Source of the DNA: Neorhizobium lilium
GTDB taxonomy: Bacteria > Pseudomonadota > Alphaproteobacteria > Rhizobiales > Rhizobiaceae
Length of the DNA: 64,000 bases
Reading direction: 5' to 3'
Assembly: GCF_004053875.1 (NCBI RefSeq)
Contig: NZ_SBIP01000004.1
Coordinates: 62,001 to 126,000 of the forward strand
Shown here: positions 33,834 to 43,188 of the stretch, piece after piece
Position numbering within the stretch: the first letter of the stretch is position 1
How the letters are laid out: each line of letters begins with the position of its first letter
Notes under the pieces: model-generated
Told to the model about the DNA's origin: nothing
The model's database searches: none
What the model saw: only the letters and a program-made list of their open reading frames with translations
Translations under genes and position numbers: made by a program

Positions 33834-34763
33834 CTACCCCACCGCCTGGAGTTCGGCCTCGACCTCGGCCAGTACGTGACGGCCTTCGGCATGAGCGATG
33901 CGGGCGATATCGTCCTGATATTTGAGGAGGGTTCCCAAAGTATCCGCAATGGTTTCTGGATCGAGCGCCGCCCGGTCAAGCTCGGTCAGTGCCGTTGCCC
34001 AATCTATCGTTTCGGCGACGCCCGGGCTCTTGAAGAGATCGAGCTTTCGCAGCTTCTGCACATAGGCGACGACCTGCCGCGACAGCCTCTCCCCGGCCTG
34101 CGGAACCTTGCGCCGGATGATTTCCAGCTCCTGGGCCGCATCCGGGTAGTCCACCCAGTGGTAGAGACAGCGGCGCTTCAGGGCGTCATGGATTTCTCGG
34201 GTACGATTGGTGGTGATGATGACGATGGGCGGCTCGCTGGCCTTGATCGTCCCAAGTTCAGGTATCGTCACCTGAAAGTCCGACAGAACCTCCAGCAGGA
34301 AGGCTTCGAAAGCCTCGTCCGTGCGGTCGAGCTCGTCGATCAGGAAGACCGGTGCCGGCCCGCCCGCCTCGCCCAGCGCCTGCAGGACGGGCCGCCGGAT
34401 CAGATGCCGCTCGGAAAAGAGGTCAGATTCGATACGGTCACGATCCTTGACGCCTGTGGCTTCCGACAGGCGGATCTCCAGCATCTGGGCGGGGTAGTTC
34501 CACTCATAGACTGCCGAGGAAATGTCGAGCCCTTCATAGCACTGCAGGCGGATCAGCTTACGGCCCAGCGCCTTGGCCAGCGTCTTGGCGATCTCCGTCT
34601 TGCCGACACCGGCTTCCCCTTCGAGAAACAGCGGGCGCTTCATCTTCAGCGCCAGGAATATCACGGTCGCCAGAGATCGGCCCGCCAGATAATCCTCTCC
34701 GGCCAGAAGAGCGATCGTCTCGTCTATCGATGCGGGCAGCGCCCCTGGTGTTTCATCCGGCAT
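33834..34763 (-). CDS. MoxR-type AAA+ ATPase (CoxD-like)
   Basis: A 309-residue MoxR ATPase with Walker A GEAGVGKT (49-56), Walker B VFLIDELDRTD and the sensor IITTNRTREI. MoxR ATPases act as chaperones with VWA partner proteins. The partner gene follows after 4 bp. Homologues in the cox cluster (CoxD) help build the [CuSMoO2] site, but in other organisms they serve other molybdenum enzymes. It sits 13 bp after the flavin reductase gene. Confidence 0.88.
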   Translation of the reverse strand: MPDETPGALPASIDETIALLAGEDYLAGRSLATVIFLALKMKRPLFLEGEAGVGKTEIAKTLAKALGRKLIRLQCYEGLDISSAVYEWNYPAQMLEIRLSEATGVKDRDRIESDLFSERHLIRRPVLQALGEAGGPAPVFLIDELDRTDEAFEAFLLEVLSDFQVTIPELGTIKASEPPIVIITTNRTREIHDALKRRCLYHWVDYPDAAQELEIIRRKVPQAGERLSRQVVAYVQKLRKLDLFKSPGVAETIDWATALTELDRAALDPETIADTLGTLLKYQDDIARIAHAEGRHVLAEVEAELQAVG

Positions 34764-34776
34764 GTCGATCCCTTCC

Positions 34777-35277
34777 CTAAAAGCCTCGAAAGCCTCGATC
34801 GCGATACATCAGCGAAGGAGCCTCCGGGCCAAAGTGAACGCCCTTGACGCTGCCGAACAGGATAGCATGCGTCGACATCTGCTTTACCTCGACAAGCTCG
34901 CAATCGAAGCTGACCACTGCATCATCAAGGACAGGCGCGCCGGTGACAAGCGTGTGCCAGCGGCCGAGAGAGAAACGGTCTGCGGTCGTCAGTTCGTTCA
35001 GGCCCGCGAAGGCCCCAGCCAGCGCCCGATGCTGATCGCCCAGCGCATTCAGGGCGAACATGCCCGCCCTCTCGAAGATCGCATTGTTGGGATTGCTGTT
35101 GTTGAGGCAGACCAGCACGGTTGGCGGCGCATCCGAAACGGAGCAAGCGGCAGTGATGGTCACGCCGCGCAACTCATCGCCTAAAACCGTGGTTACGACC
35201 TGCACATGGCCGGCATAGCGAGCCATGCCGTTGCGATAAAGGAGCGGGTCGAGGATTGACTGATCCGTCACGTACAT
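34777..35277 (-). CDS. Flavin reductase domain protein
   Basis: A 166-residue protein of the flavin-reductase-like, FMN-binding split-barrel family. GVTITAACSVSDAPPTVLVCLN and FALNALGDQHRALA are the flavin-site signatures. Such proteins use NAD(P)H to supply reduced FMN to a partner monooxygenase. The start MYVTDQSIL at 35277 is preferred from family pattern, although GGAG lies too close; a GTG at 35337 would add 20 residues. It heads the seven-gene operon. Its role next to Mo-cofactor genes is unclear. Confidence 0.82.
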   Translation of the reverse strand: MYVTDQSILDPLLYRNGMARYAGHVQVVTTVLGDELRGVTITAACSVSDAPPTVLVCLNNSNPNNAIFERAGMFALNALGDQHRALAGAFAGLNELTTADRFSLGRWHTLVTGAPVLDDAVVSFDCELVEVKQMSTHAILFGSVKGVHFGPEAPSLMYRDRGFRGF

Positions 35278-35375
35278 CTCCGGGGTCGAAACCCCTGTTA
35301 TCCTTCTGATATGGTAAACCCTCGCGCCCACGTCCACGGCTCAAAACCGTTTTTGCCACTATCGGGCGATTCTCT

Positions 35376-35403
35376 TTGACGGCAGCCGCGGGAAGGCTAA
35401 ATG
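35376..35403 (+). promoter_or_regulatory. Candidate sigma-70 promoter of the solute-binding protein gene
   Basis: TTGACG (35376-35381) and TAAATG (35398-35403) are 16 bases apart, 32 bp before the ATG at 35435. The -35 is good and the -10 is only fair. Confidence 0.35.
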
Positions 35404-35434
35404 TGCAAAAAATAGTTCAACCTCCAGGGGATGT

Positions 35435-36514
35435 ATGACACTACGCCAATACCTGCTTGCCGGTTTGCTGGCTTCTCTCCTCGGGTCCACATCGGCATCT
35501 GCGGCAGTGATCGGCGTCGTTGCGCCCCGCTCAGGACCGTACGCGCTGCTTGGCTCGCAAATCCTCGACGGTGCGCGGGCTGCCGCCCAGGCCTTGGGTG
35601 ACACGGTTGTGGAGATCGGGGAAAGCTGCGAGGAAAGCGGCGGTGCGGCGGTTGCAAAGGCGCTGGTCGATGCGAAAGCCGGCATGGCTATCGGCTTCCT
35701 CTGCGTCGAGACGCTGACCACTGCCCTGCCCCTTCTGAAGGCACACCAGATCCCCGCGATCACCGTCTCGGTGCGCTCCAAGATCCTGATGGAGGATGCG
35801 CTACGCAACGGTTGGCCCTTGTTCCGCATGGCGCCAGTGGAAGGCGCCGAGGCCGACAAGGCTGCATCAATCATCCTCGACATCTGGAAGGCCGAGCCGA
35901 TCGGACTGATCGACGACGGCACGATCTATGGGCGTGAACTGACTGCCGCCATGCGCCAGAAGCTTGAGGCCGGCGGCATCGCGCCCGTCTTCACCGATAC
36001 GTTCCGGCCCGGCCAGGAACAACAGGTCGCGCTGGTGAGGCGGTTGGCCAAGGCCGGCGCCACGCATGTCTTCATCGGCGGAGACCGGAACGACATCGCG
36101 ATCATTGCCCGGGATGCTGCCGGTGAGAACAGCCCCCTTACGCTGATGGGCGGCGACACGATGCGGGCAGCCAATCGCCCGGTTCCTCTGCGTGACGGTG
36201 TTCTTGCCGTGGCGCTGCCGGATTATGCAGCGCTTCCCAGCGCGGCCGCCGCCGCCAACGCCCTGCGCGCCCGCAATATCGAGCCGGATGGCTATGTCCT
36301 GCCCGCTTATGCGGCCGTCGAGCTTGCGCATCAGGCGATTTCGCGCGCAACATCTGCCAAGACATTGCCGTTTGCGTCACTGACCGGAGACATGTTCACG
36401 ACTGCTATCGGTCCGATCGCTTTCGATCAGGGGCGCGAACTGAAGCAAAATCCTTTTGCACTGCTCGAATGGCGCGGCAACGAGCTTGCACCTCTGCGTC
36501 CTGCGACCGACTAG
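35435..36514 (+). CDS. Periplasmic substrate-binding protein, branched-chain amino acid type
   Basis: A 359-residue protein with a signal peptide (residues 1-23, cleavage after SASA) and the Peripla_BP_6 fold: [26 protein letters not shown] is the typical opening. Such proteins bind amino acids, amides or aromatic acids for an ABC importer. No permease or ATPase genes are nearby, so it is an orphan binding protein. A cysteine pair (Cys62 and Cys85 by rough count) may form a disulfide. The ligand is unknown. Confidence 0.82.
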   Translation: MTLRQYLLAGLLASLLGSTSASAAVIGVVAPRSGPYALLGSQILDGARAAAQALGDTVVEIGESCEESGGAAVAKALVDAKAGMAIGFLCVETLTTALPLLKAHQIPAITVSVRSKILMEDALRNGWPLFRMAPVEGAEADKAASIILDIWKAEPIGLIDDGTIYGRELTAAMRQKLEAGGIAPVFTDTFRPGQEQQVALVRRLAKAGATHVFIGGDRNDIAIIARDAAGENSPLTLMGGDTMRAANRPVPLRDGVLAVALPDYAALPSAAAAANALRARNIEPDGYVLPAYAAVELAHQAISRATSAKTLPFASLTGDMFTTAIGPIAFDQGRELKQNPFALLEWRGNELAPLRPATD

Positions 36515-36573
36515 CTGGTTGTTCCTCTCGAACGGCAATGCTAGACGGTGCTGAAAACCCGGAGATCCCTGCC

Positions 36574-37245
36574 ATGACCCTGCCGATCCGTATCGCTCCC
36601 TCCATTCTAGCATCGGATTTTTCCAGGCTCGGGCAGGAAGTGCGGGATGTTGTGGAGGCAGGCGCGGACTGGGTGCATCTCGATGTGATGGACGGGCATT
36701 TCGTGCCCAACATCTCCTTCGGACCAGACGTCATCAAGTCGCTGCGCAAATACACGACCGCCTTCTTCGACTGCCATTTGATGATCGCGCCGGCCGACCC
36801 TTATCTGGAAGCCTTCGCCAAGGCCGGCTGCGACGGCATAACCGTGCATGTCGAAGCCGGTGCCCATCTGCACCGTTCGCTGCAGACGATCCGTTCGCTT
36901 GGCAAAAAGGTGGGCGTGACGCTCAATCCGGCAACGCCCATCTCGACGCTGGAGAACGTGCTGGACGATATCGACCTCATCCTGGTGATGAGCGTCAATC
37001 CCGGTTTCGGCGGCCAGAAATTCATCCCCGCCATGGACGACAAGATCCGCGCGGTAAAAGCGCTGATCGGCAATCGGCCGATCGAGATCGAAGTGGATGG
37101 CGGGATCACAGCCGAAACCATCGGTGCGGCAGCGGCTGCCGGCGCCAATGTTTTCGTTGCCGGTTCGGCGGTCTTCAAGGGCGATGGCCTGGACGCCTAC
37201 CGCTCGAACGTTTCGGCGCTCCGGCAGGCAGCCGAAGCCCGTTAG
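36574..37245 (+). CDS. rpe: Ribulose-phosphate 3-epimerase
   Basis: A 223-residue TIM-barrel enzyme with [40 protein letters not shown] and EVDGGI, which carry the metal ligands and the two catalytic aspartates. It interconverts ribulose-5-phosphate and xylulose-5-phosphate in the pentose phosphate pathway. The start [10 protein letters not shown] at 36574 is set by family length; longer frames run into the preceding gene. purB follows after 68 bp on the same strand. Confidence 0.94.
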   Translation: MTLPIRIAPSILASDFSRLGQEVRDVVEAGADWVHLDVMDGHFVPNISFGPDVIKSLRKYTTAFFDCHLMIAPADPYLEAFAKAGCDGITVHVEAGAHLHRSLQTIRSLGKKVGVTLNPATPISTLENVLDDIDLILVMSVNPGFGGQKFIPAMDDKIRAVKALIGNRPIEIEVDGGITAETIGAAAAAGANVFVAGSAVFKGDGLDAYRSNVSALRQAAEAR

Positions 37246-37313
37246 AGTAAGCAATTGAGCTTGCCGCAGCTTCTTGCTACAGCGGCGCCGACAGTTTTTG
37301 AGGACAAGCCCCT

Positions 37314-38621
37314 ATGATCCCGCGTTATTCTCGTCCCGATATGGTCGCCATCTGGTCGCCTGAAACCCGTTTCCGCATCTGGTTCGAGATCGAGGCGCAT
37401 GCCTGCGACGCGCTGGCGGCAATCGGCGTCATTCCGAAATCAGCGGCCGAAACCATCTGGGAAAAGGGCGGCCAGGCCGTGTTCGATGTGGCGCGCATCG
37501 ATGAAATCGAGGCGGTGACCAAGCATGACGTCATCGCCTTCCTGACGCATCTGGCGGAATTCGTTGGCCCGGACAGCCGCTTCATCCATCAGGGGATGAC
37601 TTCGTCGGACGTGCTCGACACCTGCTTCAGCGTCCAGCTGGTGCGCGCGACCGACCTGCTGCTGGCGGATATCGACCGCGTTCTAGCCGCGCTCAAGGCC
37701 CGCGCCTTCGAGCACAAGAATACGGTCCGCATCGGCCGGAGCCACGGAATTCATGCGGAGCCGACCACAATGGGTCTGACCTTCGCCCGGTTCTATGCCG
37801 AGATGGACCGCAACAAGACGCGTCTCCTGGGAGCGCGGGAAGAGATTGCGACCTGCGCGATTTCGGGCGCCGTCGGCACCTTCGCCAATATCGACCCGCG
37901 GGTCGAAGAACATGTGGCCGCGGCGCTCGGCCTGAGGCCGGAACCAGTCTCGACGCAGGTCATCCCGCGCGACCGTCACGCCATGTATTTCGCCACGCTC
38001 GGCGTCATTGCGTCGTCCATCGAAAACGTCGCGATCGAGATCCGCCACATGCAGCGCACGGAAGTGCTGGAAGCGGAGGAGTTCTTCTCCCCGGGCCAGA
38101 AGGGCTCATCCGCCATGCCGCACAAGCGCAACCCGGTGCTGACGGAAAACCTGACCGGCCTTTCCCGTCTCGTGCGCATGTCCGTGGTTCCGGCCATGGA
38201 GAATGTCGCCCTCTGGCATGAGCGCGACATAAGCCACTCCAGCGTCGAGCGCGCCATCGGGCCGGATGCGACGATCACGCTCGATTTCGCGCTCAACCGC
38301 CTTGCTGGCGTCATCGAGAAGCTGGTGATCTACCCCGAGAATATGCTGAAGAACATGAACAAGTTCAAAGGCCTGGTCATGAGCCAGCGGGTGCTTCTGG
38401 CCTTGACGCAGGCCGGCGTGTCGCGCGAGGACGCGTACCGCCTCGTGCAGCGCAACGCCATGAAGGTCTGGGAAGAAGGCAAGGACTTCCTGGAGGAGTT
38501 GCTTTCGGACCAGGAGGTGCGCGCCGCCCTTTCCGAAGATCAGATCCTCGAGAAGTTCGATCTCGGCTATCACACCAAGCATGTCGATACGATCTTCAGC
38601 CGCGTGTTCGGCGAAGCTTGA
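37314..38621 (+). CDS. purB: Adenylosuccinate lyase
   Basis: A 435-residue fumarase-superfamily lyase. The signature GSSAMPHKRNPV is at about 264-275, and SRHGIHAEPTT-like and HQGMTSSD segments complete the active site. It acts twice in purine synthesis: on SAICAR and on adenylosuccinate. The start MIPRYSRPDM at 37314 is the family norm. It is upstream of purC-S-Q-L on the same strand, separated by a hydrolase and a DUF1476 gene of opposite strand. Confidence 0.95.
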   Translation: MIPRYSRPDMVAIWSPETRFRIWFEIEAHACDALAAIGVIPKSAAETIWEKGGQAVFDVARIDEIEAVTKHDVIAFLTHLAEFVGPDSRFIHQGMTSSDVLDTCFSVQLVRATDLLLADIDRVLAALKARAFEHKNTVRIGRSHGIHAEPTTMGLTFARFYAEMDRNKTRLLGAREEIATCAISGAVGTFANIDPRVEEHVAAALGLRPEPVSTQVIPRDRHAMYFATLGVIASSIENVAIEIRHMQRTEVLEAEEFFSPGQKGSSAMPHKRNPVLTENLTGLSRLVRMSVVPAMENVALWHERDISHSSVERAIGPDATITLDFALNRLAGVIEKLVIYPENMLKNMNKFKGLVMSQRVLLALTQAGVSREDAYRLVQRNAMKVWEEGKDFLEELLSDQEVRAALSEDQILEKFDLGYHTKHVDTIFSRVFGEA

Positions 38622-38652
38622 TCCCAGCAACCCGAACACCCAGATAGCCGGC

Positions 38653-39207
38653 ATGAAAGCATCAGACGCCGAAATCCTCATCGTTCCAGGATATACCAAT
38701 TCCGGACCGGAACACTGGCAGACCCGCTGGGAGCAGAAACTGACGACTGCCCGCCGCGTCGAGCAGGCCGAATGGTCGAAACCCGTGCGAGACGAATGGG
38801 TTGCTCGCGTGGCGCACGAGGTGAACGCCGCGACCCGCCCCGTCGTCATCGTCGCCCATTCGCTCGGGGTTCCGACGGTGGTTCACGCGGCTCCGCTCTT
38901 CAAGAACAAGGTCGCGGGCGCCTTTCTCGTGGCTCCGCCCGATGTGCAGAACCCCGATATAAGGCCGAAGCATCTCATGACCTTCGGACCCTATCCGCGG
39001 GATCCGTTGCCCTTTCCGTCAGTAACGATTGCCAGCCGCAACGATCCGTTCGGTGCTTATGAGCACGCGGACGACATCGCTGCGGCCTGGGGTTCGCTGC
39101 TCGTGGACGCAGGCGAATCGGGGCACATCAACGCGGAATCGGGCCATGGTCCCTGGCCTGAAGGAACCATGGTGTTTGCCCAGTTCCTGAGCCGCCTGAA
39201 GCCCTGA
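38653..39207 (+). CDS. RBBP9/YdeN family alpha/beta hydrolase
   Basis: A 184-residue serine hydrolase. The opening ILIVPGYTNSGPEHWQTRWE and the nucleophile motif VAHSLG (67-72, Ser70) define the RBBP9/YdeN family, and SGHINAESGHGPW gives the catalytic His. The substrate is unknown. The start MKASDAEIL at 38653 follows purB by 31 bp; a longer frame would overlap purB. It is probably co-transcribed with purB. Confidence 0.85.
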   Translation: MKASDAEILIVPGYTNSGPEHWQTRWEQKLTTARRVEQAEWSKPVRDEWVARVAHEVNAATRPVVIVAHSLGVPTVVHAAPLFKNKVAGAFLVAPPDVQNPDIRPKHLMTFGPYPRDPLPFPSVTIASRNDPFGAYEHADDIAAAWGSLLVDAGESGHINAESGHGPWPEGTMVFAQFLSRLKP

Positions 39208-39249
39208 TCTGGACATCGGCTTCGGCGACCTCAGAATGCGGCCCTCCCC

Positions 39250-39564
39250 TCAGGCAGCGAGATCGCGTTGTGCCTCGAACAAAAGATCCTGCATATGATG
39301 GAGCAGTTCGTCCTCTGGCAGCGTCACGCCGGCTGCGTCGAAATCATGACGCAATTTTGCGGCTATATCGGCATCCGACGTGCCGCTGAGAGCAAGAGTA
39401 ACGACCTCGCGAGTATAAAGCTCTCGGTCGTTGGTGCCGAGAAGCGACGCGGCCCATAAGCCAAGCAACCTGGCGCGCCGAGCCTCGGCGCGAAAATTCA
39501 ACGTCTGTTCATAGGCAAATTTATCTTCGAGTGCTCTGCCTCGGTCACGAAGGTTGTAAATCAT
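39250..39564 (-). CDS. DUF1476 protein: zeta inhibitor subunit of F1-ATPase
   Basis: A 104-residue four-helix protein that opens MIYNLRDRGRALEDKFAYEQTLNFRA and contains ARRARLLGLWAA. This is the alphaproteobacterial zeta subunit, which inserts its N-terminus into F1 to block ATP hydrolysis. The ATG at 39564 is preceded by a purine-rich GAAGGCAGGGAAGC stretch; the longer frame to 39717 has no family support. It is divergent from purC, a neighbour relation common in rhizobia. Confidence 0.9.
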   Translation of the reverse strand: MIYNLRDRGRALEDKFAYEQTLNFRAEARRARLLGLWAASLLGTNDRELYTREVVTLALSGTSDADIAAKLRHDFDAAGVTLPEDELLHHMQDLLFEAQRDLAA

Positions 39565-39803
39565 GCTTCCCTGCCTTCTTGTTATAACTGTCCTCTCTTC
39601 CGAAGGACGTCCTTTTAGTAAGGTAGAAGCTTCAAGAAACCGTGTAATCTTAGGCTGAATGATTCGTGGTTGCGCTTTATCAAGCAATCGAGACCGAAGC
39701 GGTTGGGAACCCTGCATTGTGAAAGCGGATGTTTTCCGTTATGGGACCGCTCGAACATAATCCATTGCGCCCGCCCAGGGTGCCAACAACGAGACAAGAC
39801 ATC

Positions 39804-40568
39804 ATGAACCGTCGCCGCCGTATTTACGAGGGCAAGGCCAAGATCCTTTATGAAGGTCCTGAGCCGGGCACGCTGATCCAGTTCTTCAAGGATGATGCGA
39901 CCGCCTTCAACAAGAAAAAACATGGCGTCATCGACGGCAAGGGCGTACTCAACAATCGAATTTCCGAATACGTCTTCACCCACCTGAACAAGATCGGCAT
40001 TCCCACGCATTTCATCCGCCGGCTGAACATGCGCGAGCAGCTGATCAAGGAAGTGGAGATGATCCCGCTCGAGATCGTCGTGCGCAATGTGGCAGCGGGT
40101 TCGCTATCGACCCGCCTCGGCATCGAAGAAGGCGTGGTCCTGCCGCGCTCGATCATCGAGTTCTACTACAAGTCGGACGCGCTTGCCGATCCCATGGTAT
40201 CGGAAGAGCACATCACCGCCTTTGGATGGGCAAACCCCGCCGAACTCGACGACATCATGGCGCTCGCGATCCGCGTCAACGACTTCCTGTCGGGCCTTTT
40301 CCTAGGCGTCGGCATCCAGCTCGTGGATTTCAAGATCGAATGCGGCCGCCTGTTCGAGGGCGACATGATGCGGATCATTCTGGCCGACGAGATTTCGCCG
40401 GACAGCTGCCGTCTTTGGGACATCGAGACCAGGGAAAAGATGGACAAGGATCGGTTCCGGCAGGATCTGGGCGGTCTTGTCGAAGCCTATTCGGAAGTCG
40501 CGCGCCGGCTCGGCATCATCAACGAAAACGAACCGGTCCGTGGCACTGGCCCGGTTTTGGTGAAGTAA
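39804..40568 (+). CDS. purC: Phosphoribosylaminoimidazole-succinocarboxamide synthase
   Basis: A 254-residue SAICAR synthetase: [11 protein letters not shown] (8-18) and [10 protein letters not shown] with [15 protein letters not shown] mark the ATP and substrate sites. It joins CAIR and aspartate in purine synthesis. The start [13 protein letters not shown] at 39804 agrees with the family; the longer frame from 39729 overlaps the divergent promoter region. purS follows after 19 bp. Confidence 0.95.
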   Translation: MNRRRRIYEGKAKILYEGPEPGTLIQFFKDDATAFNKKKHGVIDGKGVLNNRISEYVFTHLNKIGIPTHFIRRLNMREQLIKEVEMIPLEIVVRNVAAGSLSTRLGIEEGVVLPRSIIEFYYKSDALADPMVSEEHITAFGWANPAELDDIMALAIRVNDFLSGLFLGVGIQLVDFKIECGRLFEGDMMRIILADEISPDSCRLWDIETREKMDKDRFRQDLGGLVEAYSEVARRLGIINENEPVRGTGPVLVK

Positions 40569-40587
40569 CTTTTTGGGGGTTTAGTCA

Positions 40588-40830
40588 GTGATCAAGGCAC
40601 GCGTGACTGTCACGCTCAAGAACGGCGTTCTCGATCCGCAGGGCAAGGCTATCGAAGGTGCGCTCGGAAGCCTGGGCTTCGAGGGCGTCCACCAGGTCCG
40701 CCAGGGCAAGGTGTTCGACCTTGAAGTGGATGGCACCGACAAGGCCGAGGCCGAGGCCAAGCTCAAGGCCATGTGCGAGAAGCTTCTGGCAAATACGGTG
40801 ATCGAGAACTATACTATCGCTCTCGACTGA
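40588..40830 (+). CDS. purS: Phosphoribosylformylglycinamidine synthase subunit PurS
   Basis: An 80-residue subunit that opens IKARVTVTLKNGVLDPQGKAIEGAL and forms a dimer linking PurL and PurQ. A GTG start at 40588 has a strong GGGGG upstream. The separate PurS/PurQ/PurL form of FGAM synthase is usual outside the gamma-proteobacteria. In this window purS and purQ, normally adjacent, are separated by two small coiled-coil genes. Confidence 0.93.
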   Translation: MIKARVTVTLKNGVLDPQGKAIEGALGSLGFEGVHQVRQGKVFDLEVDGTDKAEAEAKLKAMCEKLLANTVIENYTIALD

Positions 40831-40846
40831 CGGTGCGGGGCGTGTG

Positions 40847-41053
40847 ATGGCTGAAATCACCAATGAAATGCTTTATGCAGAAATGCTGAAGCTCGACGAG
40901 CGAACCAAGGAAACTCTCCAATCGCTTCAAGATCTCGTTGGTTTCATGAAGGAAACCAACCGCGAGTTGGCAGAGGGTCAGGCAAGGACAGACGCTTTGA
41001 AGAAGAAGCTGTTCGGGGATCGTTTTGATCGCGACGGAGCTGTCTTTGGCTGA
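40847..41053 (+). CDS. Small coiled-coil protein between purS and purQ (first)
   Basis: A 68-residue hydrophilic, helical protein (MAEITNEMLYAEMLKLDERTKETLQ...) with heptad-like Leu/Met spacing. It begins 16 bp after purS, with a GTG just before the ATG. The last dozen residues ([12 protein letters not shown]) do not fit the coil pattern and lie where the next frame takes over. I know no family. It may be one half of a single ancestral coiled-coil protein split by a frame change; see the partner at 41025. Confidence 0.5.
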   Translation: MAEITNEMLYAEMLKLDERTKETLQSLQDLVGFMKETNRELAEGQARTDALKKKLFGDRFDRDGAVFG

Positions 41054-41303
41054 GGTGTCGCAGGATTTGCTTCATGAGCTTCTGCGGCGCCTGCATAATC
41101 GAGCAGATAAGTCCGACGCGGCTATTCGTGATCTACGCAACGAGATGAATTCTATGCGCTTGGTCATTCATGCGCATCAGAGTGATGTCAACAATCTCTA
41201 CACCATGTTGCATCAACTGGATGCACGGTTGGAGAGGATCGAAAACCGCCTCGAGCTGCGCGAGCTCTCCGAGGCCCAGGCAAGGTTTGAACCACACCCA
41301 TGA
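41025..41303 (+). CDS. Small coiled-coil protein between purS and purQ (second)
   Basis: A 92-residue protein, TTG start at 41025 with CGGGGA upstream, overlapping the first coiled-coil gene by 29 bp in another frame and purQ by 4 bp. [28 protein letters not shown] is a clear coiled coil of a kind seen in many short rhizobial proteins of unknown function. Those usually begin with a MAEIT-type N-terminus, which here belongs to the previous gene, so a frameshifted single gene is possible. No function is known. Confidence 0.55.
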   Translation: MIATELSLAEVSQDLLHELLRRLHNRADKSDAAIRDLRNEMNSMRLVIHAHQSDVNNLYTMLHQLDARLERIENRLELRELSEAQARFEPHP

Positions 41304-41974
41304 AGTCCGCAGTCGTTCAGCTTCCCGGCCTCAATCGCGACCGCGACATGATTGCCGCCCTCACCAAGATTTCCGGTCAGGCTCCGATCACAGTGTGGCA
41401 GACCGAAACCTCCATTCCGGATGATGTCGATCTGATCGTCATTCCCGGCGGCTTTTCATATGGCGATTACCTGCGTTGCGGGGCGATCGCAGCCCGCATG
41501 CCGGTCATGCAGGCTATCAAGGACAAGGCGGAAAAGGGCGTCAAGGTTCTCGGCGTCTGCAACGGCTTCCAGATCCTGGTCGAAGCCGGCATGCTGCCGG
41601 GCGCCCTGATGCGCAATACGACGCTTCGCTTCGTGTGCAAGGAAGTGAAGCTCGAAGTCGTCAACGCCGACACAGATTTTACCCGCGCTTACGACAAGGG
41701 GCAGATCATCCGCTGCCCGGTCGCCCATCACGACGGCAACTACTTCGTGGATGAAACGACGCTTGCCGGCATGGAAGATCGCGGAGAGATCGTGTTCCGC
41801 TATGCGGAAGGCACCAATCCCAACGGCTCGCTCGGAGACATTGCCGGCGTCATCAATCGTAAGGGCAATGTGCTCGGCATGATGCCGCACCCCGAAAACC
41901 TGATCGAAGCTGCCCACGGGGGCAAGGACGGACGTGGCATATTCGCCTCCGCCCTCGACGTCATCGCCGCCTGA
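41300..41974 (+). CDS. purQ: Phosphoribosylformylglycinamidine synthase subunit PurQ
   Basis: A 224-residue class I glutamine amidotransferase. Cys87 in GVCNGFQ is the nucleophile, and His197 and Glu199 in MPHPEN complete the triad. PIVIPGG-like [16 protein letters not shown] is the oxyanion region. It supplies ammonia to PurL. The ATG overlaps the coiled-coil gene by 4 bp, so the two small ORFs are on the same message as purQ. Confidence 0.95.
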   Translation: MKSAVVQLPGLNRDRDMIAALTKISGQAPITVWQTETSIPDDVDLIVIPGGFSYGDYLRCGAIAARMPVMQAIKDKAEKGVKVLGVCNGFQILVEAGMLPGALMRNTTLRFVCKEVKLEVVNADTDFTRAYDKGQIIRCPVAHHDGNYFVDETTLAGMEDRGEIVFRYAEGTNPNGSLGDIAGVINRKGNVLGMMPHPENLIEAAHGGKDGRGIFASALDVIAA

Positions 41975-42019
41975 TTGCGCGACACCATCCTTCAGACATC
42001 ACAGACCCGGGGCCTCCTC

Positions 42020-42415
42020 ATGCCGACCCTTCGCCGTTTTTCGCCGTTCATCGCGCTCGCCATCACGGGTCTCGGCTTGTGGTCCTGCCAGTCGAAGCCA
42101 GTCGTCAAGCCGAGCTCCGCATCGGCTTTGGATGTCATGGAGAAAGTGGCAGTTTCAGCCAATCGCTGCTGGTTCAAGTCGGGCGATCCGGCCTTCAAAT
42201 CCTATAGTTTTGCTCCGGAACTCACATCCTTCTCCGACCGTCCGCGCATCCTCCTGACGCGCAAGGGTTCGGCCGATATCCGTCCCCTGCTCGTCGTCCA
42301 GGCTGAAGGCCGCCCTGCCCGTCTCAGCGCCTTTGGGCCGATGATGAATGATCCGATCGGCGGACGCATCAGCAAGGATGTGCAGCGCTGGTCGGCCGGC
42401 CAGGCCAACTGCTGA
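42020..42415 (+). CDS. Small secreted or lipoprotein of unknown function
   Basis: A 131-residue protein from the ATG at 42020. It has a signal sequence (MPTLRRFSPFIALAITGLGLWSC) with a lipobox-like LWSC, so the mature part probably starts at Cys and is lipid-anchored. A second cysteine pair (NRCWF near the start, QANC at the end) could form a disulfide. The body is beta-rich. A longer frame from 41975 has no signal at its N-terminus. It lies 45 bp after purQ. I do not recognise the family. Confidence 0.65.
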   Translation: MPTLRRFSPFIALAITGLGLWSCQSKPVVKPSSASALDVMEKVAVSANRCWFKSGDPAFKSYSFAPELTSFSDRPRILLTRKGSADIRPLLVVQAEGRPARLSAFGPMMNDPIGGRISKDVQRWSAGQANC

Positions 42416-42624
42416 CGCGCCGAGAACCCGAAGCTTGCGCAAGGCTTGCGTAGCCCGTTGCAGGCCTGCATCAATCTCCGCAGAATGTCGCTTGTGGTGC
42501 GCGGGCACCGTTCGGCAGCCAAATCCGTATGGACTGGTCTGGCCCGCGGTAGTAGCTCTTGAGTGTCGAGATTCGTCGGCTGCTCCGGTCAGTTCGGACG
42601 CCCGTCTCGCAGGCGGAGCGAGCA

Positions 42625-43188
42625 ATGGGCAGGTTAGTTTCCAGCATTTCGGCAGCAGCCATAGCCGCCCTGTCCACTCTGCTTTCTCCAGGGCTGGTTT
42701 TCGCACAAAACGACCAGCCGTTCGACGAATTGCGCTTCGGCGTATCGGCCTCCATCCAGTCGGGCGGTACACGTGAGGATGGCCTGTTCACGACCGCCAC
42801 AGTCTTCTTCGATCCTTTCGGCGCGAATGAAGCTCAGGGCCTGAAGGACAAAATCCTGCATCCGCGTATCCACGCAGGCGCCATCATTTCCACATCCGGC
42901 GAGACCGACCAGATCTTTGCCGGCTTCACCTGGACGGTGGATGTCACCGACCGGCTGTTTATCGATCTCGGCTTCGGGGGCGCCCTCAACAACGGCACGC
43001 TGCACGATTCCGATGATGGCCCGAGCGTCGGCTGTCATGCACTTTTCCATGAGTCGCTTGCGGTGGGATACAAGATCACCGAGGCATGGCGTCTGATGGC
43101 AACCGTCGATCATTCGTCGAACGCCAACCTCTGCCACGACAATGACGGCCTCAGCTACGCGGGACTGGCGGTCGGGCGAAAGTTCTAA
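42625..43188 (+). CDS. PagL-like outer-membrane lipid A deacylase family protein
   Basis: A 187-residue protein with a signal peptide (about 1-27) and an amphipathic beta-barrel body. VDHSSNANLC (161-170) carries the His163 and Ser165 corresponding to the PagL catalytic pair, and DNDGLSYAGLAVGRKF ends in the C-terminal Phe of an outer-membrane barrel. The usual catalytic Glu after NDG is Ser here. PagL removes the 3-O acyl chain of lipid A; whether this one is active is open. The start at 42625 has GGAG upstream. Confidence 0.7.
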   Translation: MGRLVSSISAAAIAALSTLLSPGLVFAQNDQPFDELRFGVSASIQSGGTREDGLFTTATVFFDPFGANEAQGLKDKILHPRIHAGAIISTSGETDQIFAGFTWTVDVTDRLFIDLGFGGALNNGTLHDSDDGPSVGCHALFHESLAVGYKITEAWRLMATVDHSSNANLCHDNDGLSYAGLAVGRKF

